In this document: positions 11,231 to 24,800 of the stretch, piece after piece
Layout of the letters: the number at the start of each line of letters is the position of its first letter
Numbering within the stretch: the stretch's first letter is position 1
DNA from: Dillenia suffruticosa
Taxonomy: Eukaryota > Streptophyta > Magnoliopsida > Dilleniales > Dilleniaceae
DNA: 64,000 bases
Direction: 5' to 3'
Assembly: GCA_033439265.1 (NCBI GenBank)
Contig: JAVTVX010000010.1
Coordinates: 9,486,001-9,550,000 of the forward strand
Notes under the pieces: model-generated
The model's database searches: none
What the model was told of the DNA's origin: nothing
Seen by the model: only the letters and a program-made list of their open reading frames with translations
Translations under genes and position numbers: made by a program

Positions 11231-12223
11231 AAAACGCTGTTTTTTTTGTAGTGAATTTTATTATTGAATTTATGGTAAATTTAGGATAACAAATCTTGTA
11301 TATGCTAGAATGTAAACTAGATTCGAAATGAATGCATTTTCGGACATTATATGCGGTTCATTAGGTTAATTGTAGGAATTTATATGAAATAGGTTTGTTC
11401 ATAATGATATAATCAAATTAAGTTGATTAGAATAGTTTCTCTTGGAGTTTAAATTGATCTATGCATGAAAATAGTTGAAAATTGGGATTTGAGTTCAAGA
11501 GTTGATGCAGCCTTTCTCATTATAAATTGTTTTGCTCATAGGCAATTTAAATACGATCTCCGTGTTATGAAAATAGACTCCTATACATTGAAAATGACAT
11601 ATGGCTTGAAACGTTTTGATAGAAATCGAAAAGTGTATGATTTTTCAAAAATTTTCCATATTATAGGAAAATTATTTATTTTAAGACTTATTTCTGACTT
11701 TGAGTGGTTTTAGGGTTGAATTAAACTTGATTTAAAAGTACGTTAATTGTTCATAAATGAAATGCAACTGATGACATTAGAGTGTATTCATAAATTGAAA
11801 AGTTAAGATTTATACAAATTTAGGGAAAATGGATAAACCCTATAATACTTGAAAATTTGATTTTAAATTGTGATGATCTGATTAGTTTGATCTTTTTGGA
11901 GGCTCTAGGAGTCAGATTAGATTTGTTTTAAAAATAGGGAGTGACCACCCTCCCTAAAAAGGTGAGTGGGACTTTGACATCTACTATTGATTGACAAATC
12001 ATATTTTACCGATTTTCAAACGACATGATTTCTATACGTGTGAAAACTAAATTTTTGGATTTTGATAGACATATTTTGTGACCATTGGAGTATCCCAACT
12101 GTTGATTTTATTGATTTGCATCAATGAATTTGATAACCGGATACTGTACAATTCTTTTTAACATGTTGACATGTTTTAATATTTCTACTGTATTGGTACG
12201 TAGTTTTAAATGGATTTACATGT

Positions 12224-12340
12224 ACTATTTGGCCTATACGCCCAGCCGACATTATGTTACGATGCATGAGACTATATGTCCGATCGACATGATGATGTGA
12301 TACATGGGGCTACGTGCCCGACCGACTTGATGATATGGTG
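12224..12340 (+). repeat. Three imperfect 35-40 bp tandem units in the LTR
   Basis: Three successive units share the pattern 'CATG..G.CTA..TGCCCG.CCGACATGATGAT'. They lie in the 3' half of the solo LTR. Confidence 0.5.
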
Positions 12341-13579
12341 ATATGCTTCATATAGCATTCCGTAGCTATGAAGGACATTTGGTAGAGGCACTCCTTGTAC
12401 CCGAATACGTTTCGGCCAGAGATATCCGTCAGATCGTCATGTGTATAGGTGTCCTAGGTTGACCCTCATCGGGGAGGACGTGAGTTTACCTTTGTCTAGT
12501 ACCGAAGAAACACCATACATGACCGACTATATATATGTATTATTCTTATTATTTATAGGCTAGTTGGAGTAGCTTGTGGCCAACATTGGGGTAGAGAGCT
12601 ATTCTTTGATATTTGTATAGTGAAAACCCCTAATGCCCCCGTTTTTGGTCGAGGTAGACCATTGTCGGAATTGTTTGTTCGGCCGGCTCTATATATGTGA
12701 CTTAATACATGAATGGATGCATATGTTATTTTCTAATATGTGCCTTGAAATATGTTTTATTCTGAAATATCACGTTATTTTCGCACACTCGATATTATGT
12801 TACATGTTTTAACACTCCAAGTTCACCCACGATACTGAAGAAAAATTTTGTGATTTCATACTTGTGACGTGGACTTGATAGTACCGGGTTTGGGTATGAA
12901 TATTATCATATTTTCCGCTATAATTATTAGAAATTTTAATTTGATCAATATACTTATCTATTTATTTTCTGTGATGATGTATAATTATGGATATTTATTC
13001 AAGAAACTCTCATATTGACTCGATTCACTTGTATTGAAACACCTATATGTATTTAAAATGTTAATTTGGGAATTTATTATACATGTGTATAAACATTTAG
13101 GTCCACTCGGTGTGGCGGCTGCTCATACTATAGTTTAGCATGACAGTAGAGGTCTGTGGCTAAAACTGATAGAAATTTCTATAGCCTTGCATTGTGCTGA
13201 TTGTCAGCTGTGGTTTGTTAATGGTTGTGAGGTCGGGATGACCCTTTTATTAAATTGAAAGATTGGTTGTGAATATTACATGGTAAATTGTACATGGAAG
13301 ACTTCCGAAATATGAGAAGATTCTGTCCGATTTTCTGTAAAAATATAGCCGACAATCCAGGGCAACGGGCGGCTACTCATGACCCGGTTCGGGGCATGAC
13401 AAGTTCGGTCACGTTATAACTCTAATTCACAAGTGTTAACTCCTCTAAATTTCACTATTGCATTGTTCTACACATTGATCCATTTCTTACCAGAAGACAC
13501 TCAACGAAAATTCACAAATATCTTTCTGTTTGTTCGTATGTCTAGAATTATTTTTTTGTGATCTGTCTTCAATCTCCTT

Positions 13580-13945
13580 TCTTTACTTACTTTTATTCAA
13601 GTTTCTTTCATACTTAGAGTTCGAAACTCTCTTACAACTAGATTCAACAACAAAAGCATCAGTTGTAAATCTTAGAACACAAAAGTGATCATCTTCAAAC
13701 TCAATGTAGTGAGCAACATTTGAGAAAATCTTCACACTGTTAAACTGACTTTCATGTACTTCCACTTGGCAGAAAGGGATTGGATCAAAACTTGAATTTT
13801 TTGTTTATCGAAGAAAATATGATCAATTAACTTCATCTCTCTTGTAATATTAGACATGCCCCTTAAATGTTGTTTGATACTATAACCATTTTGCCTTTTG
13901 TAAGTATCAAACTTTAGGATCAATATTTAAAATGAGTTATATTGG
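13580..13945 (-). mobile_element. Ty1/copia gag fossil
   Basis: Two overlapping minus-strand frames together resemble the gag (UBN2-like) region of plant copia elements: a central helix region with NITREMKLIDH, then LIQSLSAKWKYMKVSLT, then a segment like 'VARHLELEDE'. The element is broken and truncated; no LTRs or pol are recognised near it. It starts about 170 bp beyond the solo LTR. Confidence 0.6.
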
Positions 13946-15607
13946 TACCTCTATATTCTCTTTGAAATATATCCAAATAACATGAGAAATCGAATATTGA
14001 TCATACTCAAGAATCGTGTCATCAATCACAATTCTAATCAGGGTCGCTCATGCAGTGGAATTTATTCTTTTTTACACCTGGTAAGCATTTTGTTCTCTCC
14101 TTTGCAGGGCAACATTGTGCCCACTAGAGTCCTACTTGACATGTCTGATACCTTCCAAGACATCTTTTTTTTTAACACATATTGCATTTTATGGTATCAT
14201 ATCTCATAATTATTGTGATTCAATTTGTTATCTCTATTCAAGTCTATAATAATAGACAACGATGCTATGGTATGATTCTTAAAGGGTGGACACAAGTATA
14301 CAGGCTCAGATATTACATATAATTTTGAACTTCAAGATTAATATTCATAACAGATCAAACATTAAGTATAAAATAAAAAATTCACTAAGTTTTCGGTCAT
14401 CATTTATGGTCTTAATCTATCACCATCACAAACTTAATTTGAAACTACAAAATTCAATAAATTTTAGATGAAAATTACTCAAATTCTTTTAACTAAAAAA
14501 TCTCTAATTTAAATATACAAAGTATTTAAATTGTGTGATATAAAAACACATCTTTTCACATGTGCTCATGATCATATAAACATGCATTCATTTTAGAATG
14601 TTCAAATCACACGTATAAGCAAACATTCTCAATTCATACGTAAAATAGAAACTTTGCATGTCATACTCACAAGTTTACATAAGACATGATCATGGTGCAT
14701 GATTAGTTATTTTTCACATAAAATAATGAATATGAAAATATCTATTTTCAAAATATATACATACAAAATGGCGTATTAATCATTTATGCTAAATGTCTAT
14801 CAGTAGAAATGAATCTCTTTGTAACACATAGTTTAAAACTGTTTATCTTAAGAAAAATTATATCTCAATTTTAATTTTCGTGTTCTTAGCCTTTCGTATC
14901 TTAATTAATATGATTCTCAAATAAATGAGTTTCTGATCATATTAATTTTAGTATTAATATTTCCAAACCAATGGCCCAATTCAAAAAGTTTCAAGGTTTT
15001 TATTCATGATTTTCAAATAATCTGATAAAGTGTAAGATGAGTTTATTTTATAATTTAACATTTGATCCAACTTTACCAAATGTTTTGGACTTCTCAGTAC
15101 TCTAGCTCTCCCCGAAAAAGCTTTAAAAGTGCGTTCAATTCTCACAATTTCCTTAAAAAATAGAACAATATCAGGTTAAATACACAGCCAACCATAATAT
15201 TATAATAAATCTCAAAATATATATTTTCAAGATATTTATTCAAATTTAAAATAATTTTATATTAGAAAAACTAATTTTTAAATAATGACTAAAATTATAA
15301 ATAAATAATGGGTTGCAAAACAAATTTTGACCCAGGCAGCCAAAATTAACAAAATAATTTTCTAGACTCTTACAAAGATTTTCAACTTTTTTCGAACTGC
15401 AAAATGATTTTTTTGTAATTGTTTAACAATTTATTGATTTAAAATCAATAAAAAATAATTTTCATCTTCAGAAAATAACAGAAAAATTATAGAAAAATAA
15501 AAAATAAAATAATATATATTTCATAAAAAAATTGGTTAGAAAGGACTCTCCACACACCCTCATGCACTGCTATGGACGACAGTGTAAAAATAAAAAGAAA
15601 AATACTA

Positions 15608-15690
15608 ACGCATGAGGCTCATGTGCTGGCATGACATCTGAGCCTCACACGTTGGCATGGCGTCTGAGCCTCACACGCTGCCTTCCCGGT
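15608..15690 (+). repeat. Short tandem units around TCTGAGCCTCACACG
   Basis: Imperfect units of about 26-29 bp containing GGCATGRCRTCTGAGCCTCACAC occur back to back. Function is unknown. Confidence 0.55.
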
Positions 15691-16589
15691 GGCCGACAAC
15701 CATAAAATTTTGGCTACCCCTATTTTCTACCTTCTGAGTTCAATGGTGGTTTTGGATTTTCAATCAGAAATCTCTAGCATGGCATTTGGGCTACACGGGC
15801 CCTGCCCGAGAGTGGGATTATGCCACGATTACTATTCATTTTCAACATTTTCTAGAAATTTTTTGCAATGCGACCCTAATTTTGAATGACTATATCTCTA
15901 TCAATCTTCAACTATTTTTCGCGTTTTTTATATGGTTAAAAAGTATTTTTTGAGAAAAATCTAATCATAGAAATTTTAAATCACAAAATATAGTATTTTT
16001 AAATATACGAGTACATTAAGTTTCAAATATGGTTTGAAATATCTCATAATATATTTATCAAATGTATGCCAAATTTTGCAAATCTAATTCTCATGTTATA
16101 AATATGTCACTATGTAAAATTGAGAGTGTTTCATTAACCCTAGTTCAAGATGTCATTAACGAATCTAAAATGCTATACATGACATTTTCGCATTTTTAAT
16201 ACCCAAAAAGAGACAGAAAACACCCATAATAACTCTAATACCAATGAAAGTTTTAAAGCAAATCAACAAATATTTTTCAAATAAAAAATTCCATTATTCA
16301 AATTGGGTTAGAATCATTTACTTTTTTTTGACGATTGGGTATTCTTAATCAAGAAGATATTATAAAATTTGATCATTTTCTATTATTTATAATCTAAATA
16401 CCTTTTGAAAGTAGAACGATCAATATTTTTCAAATCATCTCTCACTCTCTTGATCAATATATGAACAAGTTCTCTCTATTGCATATTTTTTTTCTCAAAA
16501 TGCCATAATGCATTTCCATTCCACATACACGTACTTAGAGGAAAAGAAAAAAAAAAAAAAAAAAAAACTACAAGAGGGGAGTCAATTTC

Positions 16590-16636
16590 GAGAGAGTTGG
16601 AGAGGGAGGGAGGGAGAGAAAGGGAGGGAGGGAGTT
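16590..16636 (+). repeat. Purine-only GGGA-rich tract
   Basis: An imperfect (GGGA)n / (GAGG)n run of nearly pure purine, shortly after a poly(A) run near 16,550. Confidence 0.7.
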
Positions 16637-16689
16637 GAGGGTTATATTATTTACAAATAACCACCCCACCCTCTTTTAACTCCCTTTAC

Positions 16690-17757
16690 AAATTCAAAAT
16701 AGATTTGAGTGGGTTTGGATTTTGGCTCTATCCTCGTGGGCGGACCGGATCCATTTTCCAGTTCTTCTCATACTTGGTAACGTGATTGTACATGAACAAA
16801 AAAATGTTCTTTTGCAAGCAAAAATTCATCTTCATTCCAACCCATATCTTCTGAGAGTGGAATTAACCCAACAAGCAAATTGCTTGGCAATTCTTCGCCT
16901 TACTCATTGTCACTTCGCCGATCTTCAACGATTTCTGAAAAGGGATTGTAAGCAGAGGTCGAACCTCTTTTCTGTTTGAACAAAGTCTCGGATGCTTCGG
17001 CCGTTTAAGCTGACATAACTTTTTCATCGCTGGAATGAACCTCATTATCCTTCTTCTCCATCGCTTTCTTAATTCCTCTGAAAAATGAAAATAAATAGGA
17101 CAACGTGAGGTGAAGCGAGGGGAGTTGGTTATTCCCGTTTATATTTTGTTGGATGAGTAAACCAAGCATTTGTACAGGGTCTCTTGTTTTGGTTGGCTTG
17201 CAAGGAATGAACCTCACTGACATATTTCCGGTTTAGGGATGAATTACTAAATTTTTTTAATTAAAAAATTTGAATTTAAAATTAAAAAAAAATCAATTAC
17301 TAAATTAGATTCGAAATATATTAGTCAGATAATCTGAATACCGATCGACAAAAACAAATCAATAAAAATAGATTGGGATTCAGACTTCCATTCATTTCGG
17401 GCTTGGCCCATGGTCTAATTATCATTTTTTTCAAACATCCGAAATCATTTTTTTCCCAATTCTGCCGAATGGAGAGGGGCGGGCGACAAGCATACTGTTA
17501 TTTGGCAAAATTTTGATTACCGATGCTAGATACCACTATTCATTAATCACCAAAAAAAAAAAAAAAACTATTCACATCGCTTTACTCATGTCTCTTTAGC
17601 ATTGAGCAAAAAGATTTCATCGTTGCTGAGAGTTGCATTTCAGTTTAATTAAGCTTTTAGGCACAGCAGCTTGGTTAAACTATTTAGTTTATTATCCGCG
17701 TTAAGAGATTTGTTAGTGGATTGTTTATTTTGTTTTGATGACTTCTTCTTTGCTTTT

Positions 17758-17789
<32 letters not shown>

Positions 17790-18288
17790 CTAATAAATTA
17801 TAATTCAATTAACATTATCTTACTTTTTTTAGAGATCTCGAATTCAAATTTTTTATTTTTTTAACGCATAAAGAGTCTTGAATTCAAAATTATCCCAAGA
17901 AAAAAAACGATACCAATTGAGTTATATTTCAATGGTGCTCTTTTTTTTTTCTTTTGTATTTTTCCCTGTGTTTGCTTCCTTTGCATATAGGATTTCTGTT
18001 TGGATCTGCTGTCTTTTACATTCGTTTCATAAAAGAAATGTTAAACTCTAAACTATGAAAAAACCAATGTTCCATCCCAGTTGGACTCTAAGCAAACATT
18101 AGTTGTTTGGTTGATGTCTCTTAAATTGTCTTTGATTGACCGTGCTAGAACCTATGCATGTGCAGGTTGTAGATCGTTAATGGACATTGTCGACGGGCAT
18201 CAAATCAATTACTCTTCCCGTAATACAATACCTTCACCGATTATTATTGTAGATAAAATTTATAATTCAATTTCATCGATACATTAAA

Positions 18289-18339
<51 letters not shown>

Positions 18340-18710
18340 ATTACCACATGGGTCTCAATTGAGAGAATCCCCATTTCAATAACTAAAAAGAGTTAAAAGC
18401 ATGATTAAAAATATATTTTATTTTATTACACGATTTAAACAACTTCAGATTAAAAAAAGAATTTATAAAAAAAGAATTCAAAAGTGCGAATAAAATTATT
18501 TTAGTGATAAATTTGAAGTTAATAACTAAATTTAATATTTTTATAATAAAATTGTTTTTTATTTAAAAATAAAATAAATATTAATTGAGATAAGATGAGG
18601 TCAATTAGAAACAATTGTGGGTAAGTTTACATGACTCGGAATTGACAGTACGGGTTGGGCGTTTCCTAAAACTAGATAGAGCGTGCGGCTCCTTCATAAG
18701 AAAGAAAGCC
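16690..18710. other. Intergenic region upstream of the NudC-like gene
   Basis: No recognised gene. The least AT-rich part (16,720-17,230) has short unrecognised frames on both strands. The rest holds an (AT)n tract (about 17,759-17,782) and an (ATT)n tract (about 18,289-18,337), and it ends in the NudC-like promoter. Confidence 0.5.
18289..18337. repeat. (ATT)n microsatellite
   Basis: About 16 uninterrupted trinucleotide units, roughly 530 bp upstream of the NudC-like ATG. Confidence 0.9.
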
Positions 18711-18716
18711 AATAGT

Positions 18717-18729
18717 TTCTAGAATTTTC
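18717..18729. promoter_or_regulatory. Heat-shock element TTCnnGAAnnTTC
   Basis: The sequence TTCTAGAATTTTC has three exactly alternating, correctly spaced heat-shock-factor units. It lies 36 bp upstream of a TATA-like box and 140 bp upstream of the ATG of the NudC-like gene. Arabidopsis BOBBER1 is a heat-responsive non-canonical small heat shock protein, so the site fits the gene. Confidence 0.7.
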
Positions 18730-18764
18730 TGAAAAACTCTTTCATTATTTAGAAGCTACTTTGC

Positions 18765-18772
18765 TTTATATT
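18765..18772 (+). promoter_or_regulatory. TATA-like box TTTATATT of the NudC-like gene
   Basis: About 100 bp upstream of the ATG and just downstream of the heat-shock element. With transcription starting about 30 bp further on, the leader would be short and consist largely of the (CT)n tract. Confidence 0.5.
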
Positions 18773-18830
18773 CCCTCTCTCTTCAGTCTCTCCGATTCCA
18801 AACTCGCAAACCTCAAAGCCCTAATCATTA

Positions 18831-18835
<5 letters not shown>

Positions 18836-18867
<32 letters not shown>
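18836..18867 (+). repeat. (CT)n tract directly before the NudC-like start codon
   Basis: About 16 CT units end 1-2 bp before the ATG at 18869. It probably lies in the 5' leader. Plant BBR/BPC proteins bind such GAGA-type repeats. Confidence 0.85.
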
Positions 18868-18868
<1 letters not shown>

Positions 18869-21800
18869 ATGGCGATCATCTCAGATTACCAAGAAGACGA
18901 ACAGACTCAAAAGCCCCAATCCTCTTCAACCTCTTCCTCGCCGTCTCCTACTTTCTCTGGAGTTCTCGATCCCTCGAATCCTCTAGGGTTTCTGCAAAAG
19001 GTGTTCGATTTCGTGAACGATCACTCAGACTTTTTCAATTCGGCCACCGCAGAGAAGGATATTGCCAAATTAGTGAAAGCCCTCGTGGAGAAGAAGAAGG
19101 TCGCTTCTGCCAATGCTCAGGCTGTGAAGGAAGCAGCAGCCACGAAGTCCAAGGAGGTCTCACCTCCAGCTCCGGAACCGTCTCCGTCGAAGAAGGAAGA
19201 GGTGGTTACCAAAGAAAGTAAAGAAGCTATGGAGACTGATGTGAATAAGGCTGATGGGAAGGAGGCTACCATAGGTACCCCCTCTCTCTTACACTTGTTT
19301 GAGCAAGAATTAATTTTTATTGTGGTTTTAGTCTGATTAGTTAACAAAATATTAGTGTTTCTTTTTTCGGTATTTTTTGATGATCGTTGGATTATGATGA
19401 TTACGAGACCGAGATTTATTTATTTATTTTTGTTTAGTTCTTCATGATGGTATTGATGCATTATTTTCTAAGTCGAACGAGCCTTTTTTTTTTTTTTTTG
19501 CTTCTCTCTTATGGTGCTATAATTCTGATTTATTAAAGTGAGTTTGTTGTTTGGGGGGAGTGAATTAGGCTTAACTAGCAGGCTGATGTTAATTTCGTTC
19601 CGTGTTCTTTATTATGGGATTGATGCTGATGCAATTCTTTTTGTCGACTTGGTTGTTTGGCCTTTTTTAGTGTTAGTAGATTCCCCTGGAGGTTAGTTTG
19701 TTGCTTAAGGAGAACCTAGGCCTATGCTTTGCTCCTCCCTTTGTAGGGTATTGTTGATTTCTTTGTGAGGCTTCTATACAATGCAGGGTCATCGAGTTTG
19801 TTGGGGTGGGGGTTTATTTGTTATTCATCAGAAAACATGGTCTAGAGTGAGGAAACCACGATTCTCATGAGTTTCATCAGTATCATTGTGATCATAGTTT
19901 TCTTTCCTAAAAAGGTTTTGCCCGTGCAATTATGATTTTGATGTAAATCCTCTGGTTGCACCTGATGGTTTCCAGGTCTCTGCTTCTTGTCCCCATTATG
20001 TCTCCGATATTTAACAACTTAAATTTGAAAATTTGAAAATTTGAACCATGTTCACTTCTCTCATACTTGACCATTGTTAGTTATTATCCTTCCAAAGTCC
20101 TATTATGTTAAGAAATTTTAATGAGGTTTGAGATTTTCCAATTATGGATGGTTAGGATTATGGGAGTTGAAAAACACTTCTGTAAACACTAAATAAAAGA
20201 AGTGTAGACTCCTCTAAGTTTGTGTGAATGTCTAAATGTGATTTTTGTTAGACTTTGTAGGGTCTAGTAATGTAACAACAATTTTTTCATTGATTGAAGA
20301 ACCAGTAATGGATTGTCTTATATGAGGAGAGAAAGTAAGAACATAGCAAAATCTTTTTAAAATTTGTTGCTCTCTAATTTTCAATCTTTACTGCTTTACT
20401 TTGTTGTTTTTTACTTATTTCTAAGTCAACAAGCCATATGTTTGATGATACCCATAAATGTGAGATTTTGAAAATAAAATTTTGAATTTTGACTTTTTTT
20501 TTTTGACAATCTAATTTATTCCCTGGTTGATTTTTCGTTGGGATAATAAATTCCTTTATTCTAACATTACAAACGAATTAGAGTTGGTATTTGTAGAGTC
20601 ATATGATCAAATTTGTCTGGAGTGATTCCTCTGTTGGGCCTGAAGATCATGTCTTGGATGGTCTTTTTCCTTTTACTCACTCTCTCTCTCTCTCTCTCTC
20701 TCTCAAAATTAATGGGGTTTGTTTAAATTTGTCTAACTTAAAGAGTTGAAGCACGAGTAAACATGTTTTGTTGGTCAGTTAGGTTTATTCTCTCTGAATC
20801 TTCTTTATTCAATGTAGGGTATTGATTGGTTTTATTTAATTAAATTGGTCATTATGAGTTTTGTTGGGTTTTGTTCCTCTCTCTCTCTCTCTCTCTCAAT
20901 CTTGTCGTTAAATTTTTGGCTTTGGGGGGTGTGTGGAGTGTGTGCTCTTTAAAATTTGTCTAAATTATAAATGCATTTTTTGCTCTATTGAATTGGATTA
21001 TTTTCAGGTTTTCGGCAGAAATGAGTTAAGGTTTTTCTTTTGATTTGTCATAAGCCTGGGTAAAGGAGGACAAGTAAAGGAGGAGGGTTGTTAGCTAGCT
21101 AGCATAAAATTAAGGCAAAAATTTATGTATGAATCTTTATAATATTGTGTTGATGCTAGAGTGTTCCTCGATAGGAACGTGTTGCCGAGTTCGTGTGCAA
21201 CATCTCGATAAGGACCACTACATCTCCATGAGAACTCGACTATGCAAGAGTTCTCATGTTTGTAGGGTCTGATTGTGACATTTAGGCAAGGACTGCTGCA
21301 TCTCCATGGGAACTTGGATGTAGTGATAAATAAGCAAGAGTTCTCATGTCCTAATTTGGATAAGAAAAGACAACATAGGATTGGGATGGTATTATATTTG
21401 GAACTGGAACCTAGGAACTCTTATGTGCAAAGTCACAGAGGTAGTAGATACAATGATTAGGAGAAGGATTAAATATTTTGTGCTTACAAAAGATGAAACG
21501 GATAGGTGAGAACACAAAAACATTGGAGAATTCAGGTTTTAAGGTATGGTATATAGGAAAGACCAAAACGGGAAATGGAGTAAGTATTATTGTAGATAAT
21601 TTGTTGAGGGATGAAGTAATAGGAGTAATTAAAAGAATATATGATTATAGCTCTTGAAATAGTGATTGTAAAAGAAACTATTCATGTATTTAGCATATTT
21701 GCATCTCAAGTAGGATTAGGTGAAGCTACTAAACAAAGGTTTGGGAAAAGTTAAATGAGGTAGTACAAAGAATTCCATAAAGTGAGATGATTGTAATAGC

Positions 21801-24800
21801 AAGAGACTTAAATGGGCATGTAGCAGAGAAGAGGAATATGGAAGGGTACATGGGGTTATGGTTTTGGAGGAAGAAATATCCATTTTGGATTTTGTGACAG
21901 CATATGAGATTATCACAACAAATATGTTTTTCAAAAATAGAGGAACATTTAGTTACTTCTAAAAGTGGGAACAGAAGTAGCAAATTGACTTTCTTGTGGT
22001 TAGGAAGAGGGGTAGAAAAAGGGTAGAAAAACTTAAGGATTGCAAGGTTATCCTAGGAGAGTTTAACCACCCAACATAGGTTAGTGGTGTTGGACATAAC
22101 TCCTAGGATTAAATGGTGGAATTTAAAAGATGAGAAGCAAAACAATTTTAAGGAGAGAATAGGAGAACAAGTCTTAGGAGAAATACATATTGACCCTAAT
22201 ATGGCATGAGAAAAGATGACTTTATGTGAAAACGGTGGCTAAGAGTGTACTTGGTGAGTCAAAAGGATGTGTACATCTAAATAAAGAATCTTGGTAGTGG
22301 AAAAAGAAAGTATAATAGAAATTAAAGTCGAAAATATTGGTTATAAATTACTCTATATAAGTAATAATGAAAAAAATTTAGAGATGTACACAGTAGTCAA
22401 GAAAAAGAAGAAGAGAGCATAGGCGAAGAGAGCAGTAGCGAAGCCAAGAATAAAGCTTTCAAAGATTTTTATCGACGACTTGATATAAAAGAAGGGGAAA
22501 GGGATATCTATAAAATAGTTAAAGTGATAGAGATAAAAATGAGAGATTTTATACAAATATGATGTATTAAATATGAATCAAATTGGGTGTTAGTGAATGA
22601 TAGAGAAATAAAAGAGTAGTGGAAGAGATATTTTTATCAACTGTTTAATGATGGTCAAGATGGTCAAGTTAGCTTAGGTGATCTAACTACGTCATAGGAT
22701 TATAGAAATATGAATGTTTGAAGGGGAATTCAACTCTCGAAAGTTTAAGAGACTTTAAAAAGGGTGAAAAATGGAAAAACAGTTGGACTCAATATCCCGA
22801 TAGAGGTATGGAAGTACCAATGGCTTACGAAGCTATTTAACATGATATTGAGAACAAAGAAAATGTCTGATTAATGGAAAGAAAATATTTTAGTATCCTT
22901 GTTTAAAGACAAGAGCGACATGTAAAATTGTGCAAATTATAGGAGTATTAAGCTAATGAGTCATAGTGAGTGATTGAAAGAAGACTATGGAAGGAGACCA
23001 AGGTGATTGAAAATTTATTTGGATTTATGTCTTGAAGGTCGATGATGGAAATCGTACACCTCAAACAATTAGTTGAGAAATATTGGGAGAAGAAGCTGGA
23101 CTTACACATGGTGTTCATTGACCTAAAAAAGGCTTATGACAAAGTCCCTAGGAAAATTATTTAGAGGATCTTAGAGAAGAGGTTAAAAATTAGCGTATAT
23201 GGAAGCGATCAAGGACGTACCAGGCTGTGGTAACAAAACTGAGGGCATCAGGCGGATTAACCGAAATTTTTTTTGTAAAGATAGGGCTACTTAAAATAAG
23301 GTATTAGTGAATGATGGAGAAATAAAAGAGCGATGGAAAGGATATTTTTATCGATTGTTTAATGAAAGTCAAAATGATCAGGTTAGTTTAGGTGAACTAA
23401 GTAAGTCAGAAGAGTATAGAAATGAAATATGAACTTTTATTGGAGAATTTAAATCTCAGAAGTTGAAGAGACATTAAAAGGATAAAAAATAGAAAAGCGG
23501 TTGGATCAATGATATCCGATATGGAAGTGCCTAGGGAATCAAGTTATTAGATGGTTTGCGAAGTTATTCGACATGATATTGAGGAGAAGAAAATGCTTGA
23601 TAAGTGGAGAGGGAGTATTTTAGTACCCTTATTTAAAATCAAAGGCGATGTGCAAAATTGTGCAAATTATTGGGGTATTAAGCTAATGAGTCTTGCCATG
23701 TAACTTTGGAAAAGAGTGATTGAAAGAAGATTCGAAAGGAGATCAAAGTGATTGAAAATCAATTTAGATTTAGGTTTGGAAGGTTGACGATGGAAGCCAT
23801 ACACTTCCTTAGACTATTTGTTGAGAAATATTGGAAGAAAAGGTTGGACTTATGCATAGTGTTCATCGATCTAGAAAAGGCGTATGATAGAATCCTTATA
23901 AAAATTATGTGGAGAATTTTAGATAAGAAGGATATAAGAGTAGCGTATATTGAAGTGATCAAGGACATGTACAAGGACGTAGTAACAAAAGTGAGGACAT
24001 GAAGCGGATTATCCAAAGAGTTTTCAATAAAGATAGGGTTGCATCATGAGTTAGTGTTAAGTTCCTTTTTTTTTTTTACACAAGTTATGGAAGAACTCAT
24101 GAGATACATCCAAGACTTGGTATCATGGTGCATGTTGTTTGCTAATGACATTGTGTTGGTGGATGAAACATGTGAAGGAGTAAATACTAAACTCGAATTT
24201 TGGAGGACAAGATTAGAAGTGAAAGGATTTAAACTTAGTAAGGTAAGACAGAATGTATAAAATTTAAATTTGAAGCATTACTGAGGCAATAGTTAAATAA
24301 AAAATAAAAAATTATTTACAAATGAGAACTTTAAGTACTTAAGATCAATTTTACAAAAGATGGAAGGATTGACAGATCAATTTTGCAAAAAGATGAAAGA
24401 ATTGACAGAGATGAATCACAGAGTACAAGCAAGATGATCGAAATGGGTATTTTATGTGATCGAGAGGGGAAAGTTTTATAGGATGACGATTAGGTCTACT
24501 TTATTGTATGGATTTAAATGTTGCGCAATGAACCAAAAGCACGAGTAGAAGAGGAGAGTTGTGGAGAGGAGGATTTTAAGGTGGATCTGCGGACACACAA
24601 ATGGATAAGATAAGAAATGAGTGTATTAGGAAGAAAGTTGAGGTTGCATTTATCGAGAAAAAATTGAGGAAAACATGATTAAGATGGCATGGACACGTAC
24701 ATAGATGATCAATATTGGCCCTAGTTAGGTAATGCGAGATTATGACAAGTACTCATATTAACTGAAGGAGAGAAAGACAAAAAAAAAATTTAGATAACGA

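Larger units (their letters stand above)
8689..11253. mobile_element. Non-autonomous CACTA (En/Spm) transposon with TSD
   Basis: Starts CACTACAAAAAAACACG and ends with the complement of CACTACAAAAAAAACAGCG. The inverted repeat runs on to TTTTAGCCAC on both sides, about 28 bp. The flanking 3-bp duplication AAT (8686-8688 and 11254-11256) is exact, as expected for CACTA elements. Both ends carry dense subterminal copies of TTAGCGACGGATT in both orientations, like transposase-binding arrays. No transposase frame is visible, so it depends on an autonomous relative. It sits inside the solo LTR and so inserted after it. Confidence 0.92.
7696..13401 (+). mobile_element. Solo LTR of a retrotransposon (probably Ty3/gypsy), interrupted by a CACTA element
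   Basis: Starts TGTAATATCG and ends GGGGCATGACA, the TG...CA ends of an LTR. It is flanked by an exact 5-bp direct repeat AGTTC at 7691-7695 and 13402-13406. Without the nested transposon at 8689-11253 the LTR is about 3.1 kb. No second LTR, primer-binding site or gag-pol lies next to it, so it is best read as a solo LTR left by recombination: a fossil without coding capacity. The TGTAATATC start and GGGGCATGACA end resemble plant gypsy LTRs (from memory). The orientation is taken from that start and end. The exact duplication suggests it is not very old. Confidence 0.8.
13946..16690. other. AT-rich, probably decayed repeat DNA without recognised genes
   Basis: Mostly AT-rich sequence. It includes GC-richer islands at about 14,040-14,160 and 15,600-15,830. 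Only short unrecognised frames are present. The look is of degraded retroelement DNA, but I could not define ends or a family. Confidence 0.4.

Noticed and set aside
7696-13401. A full-length LTR retrotransposon
   Set aside because: Only one LTR-like unit with a single pair of flanking duplications is present, and no internal coding region was found.
16722-17223. Overlapping frames of 60-85 codons on both strands
   Set aside because: No recognisable family, no agreement between frames and no splice-supported extension.
18761-18868. N-terminal extension of the NudC-like protein
   Set aside because: Has no in-frame ATG, crosses the TATA-like box and the (CT)n tract, and the family start MAIIS is at 18869.
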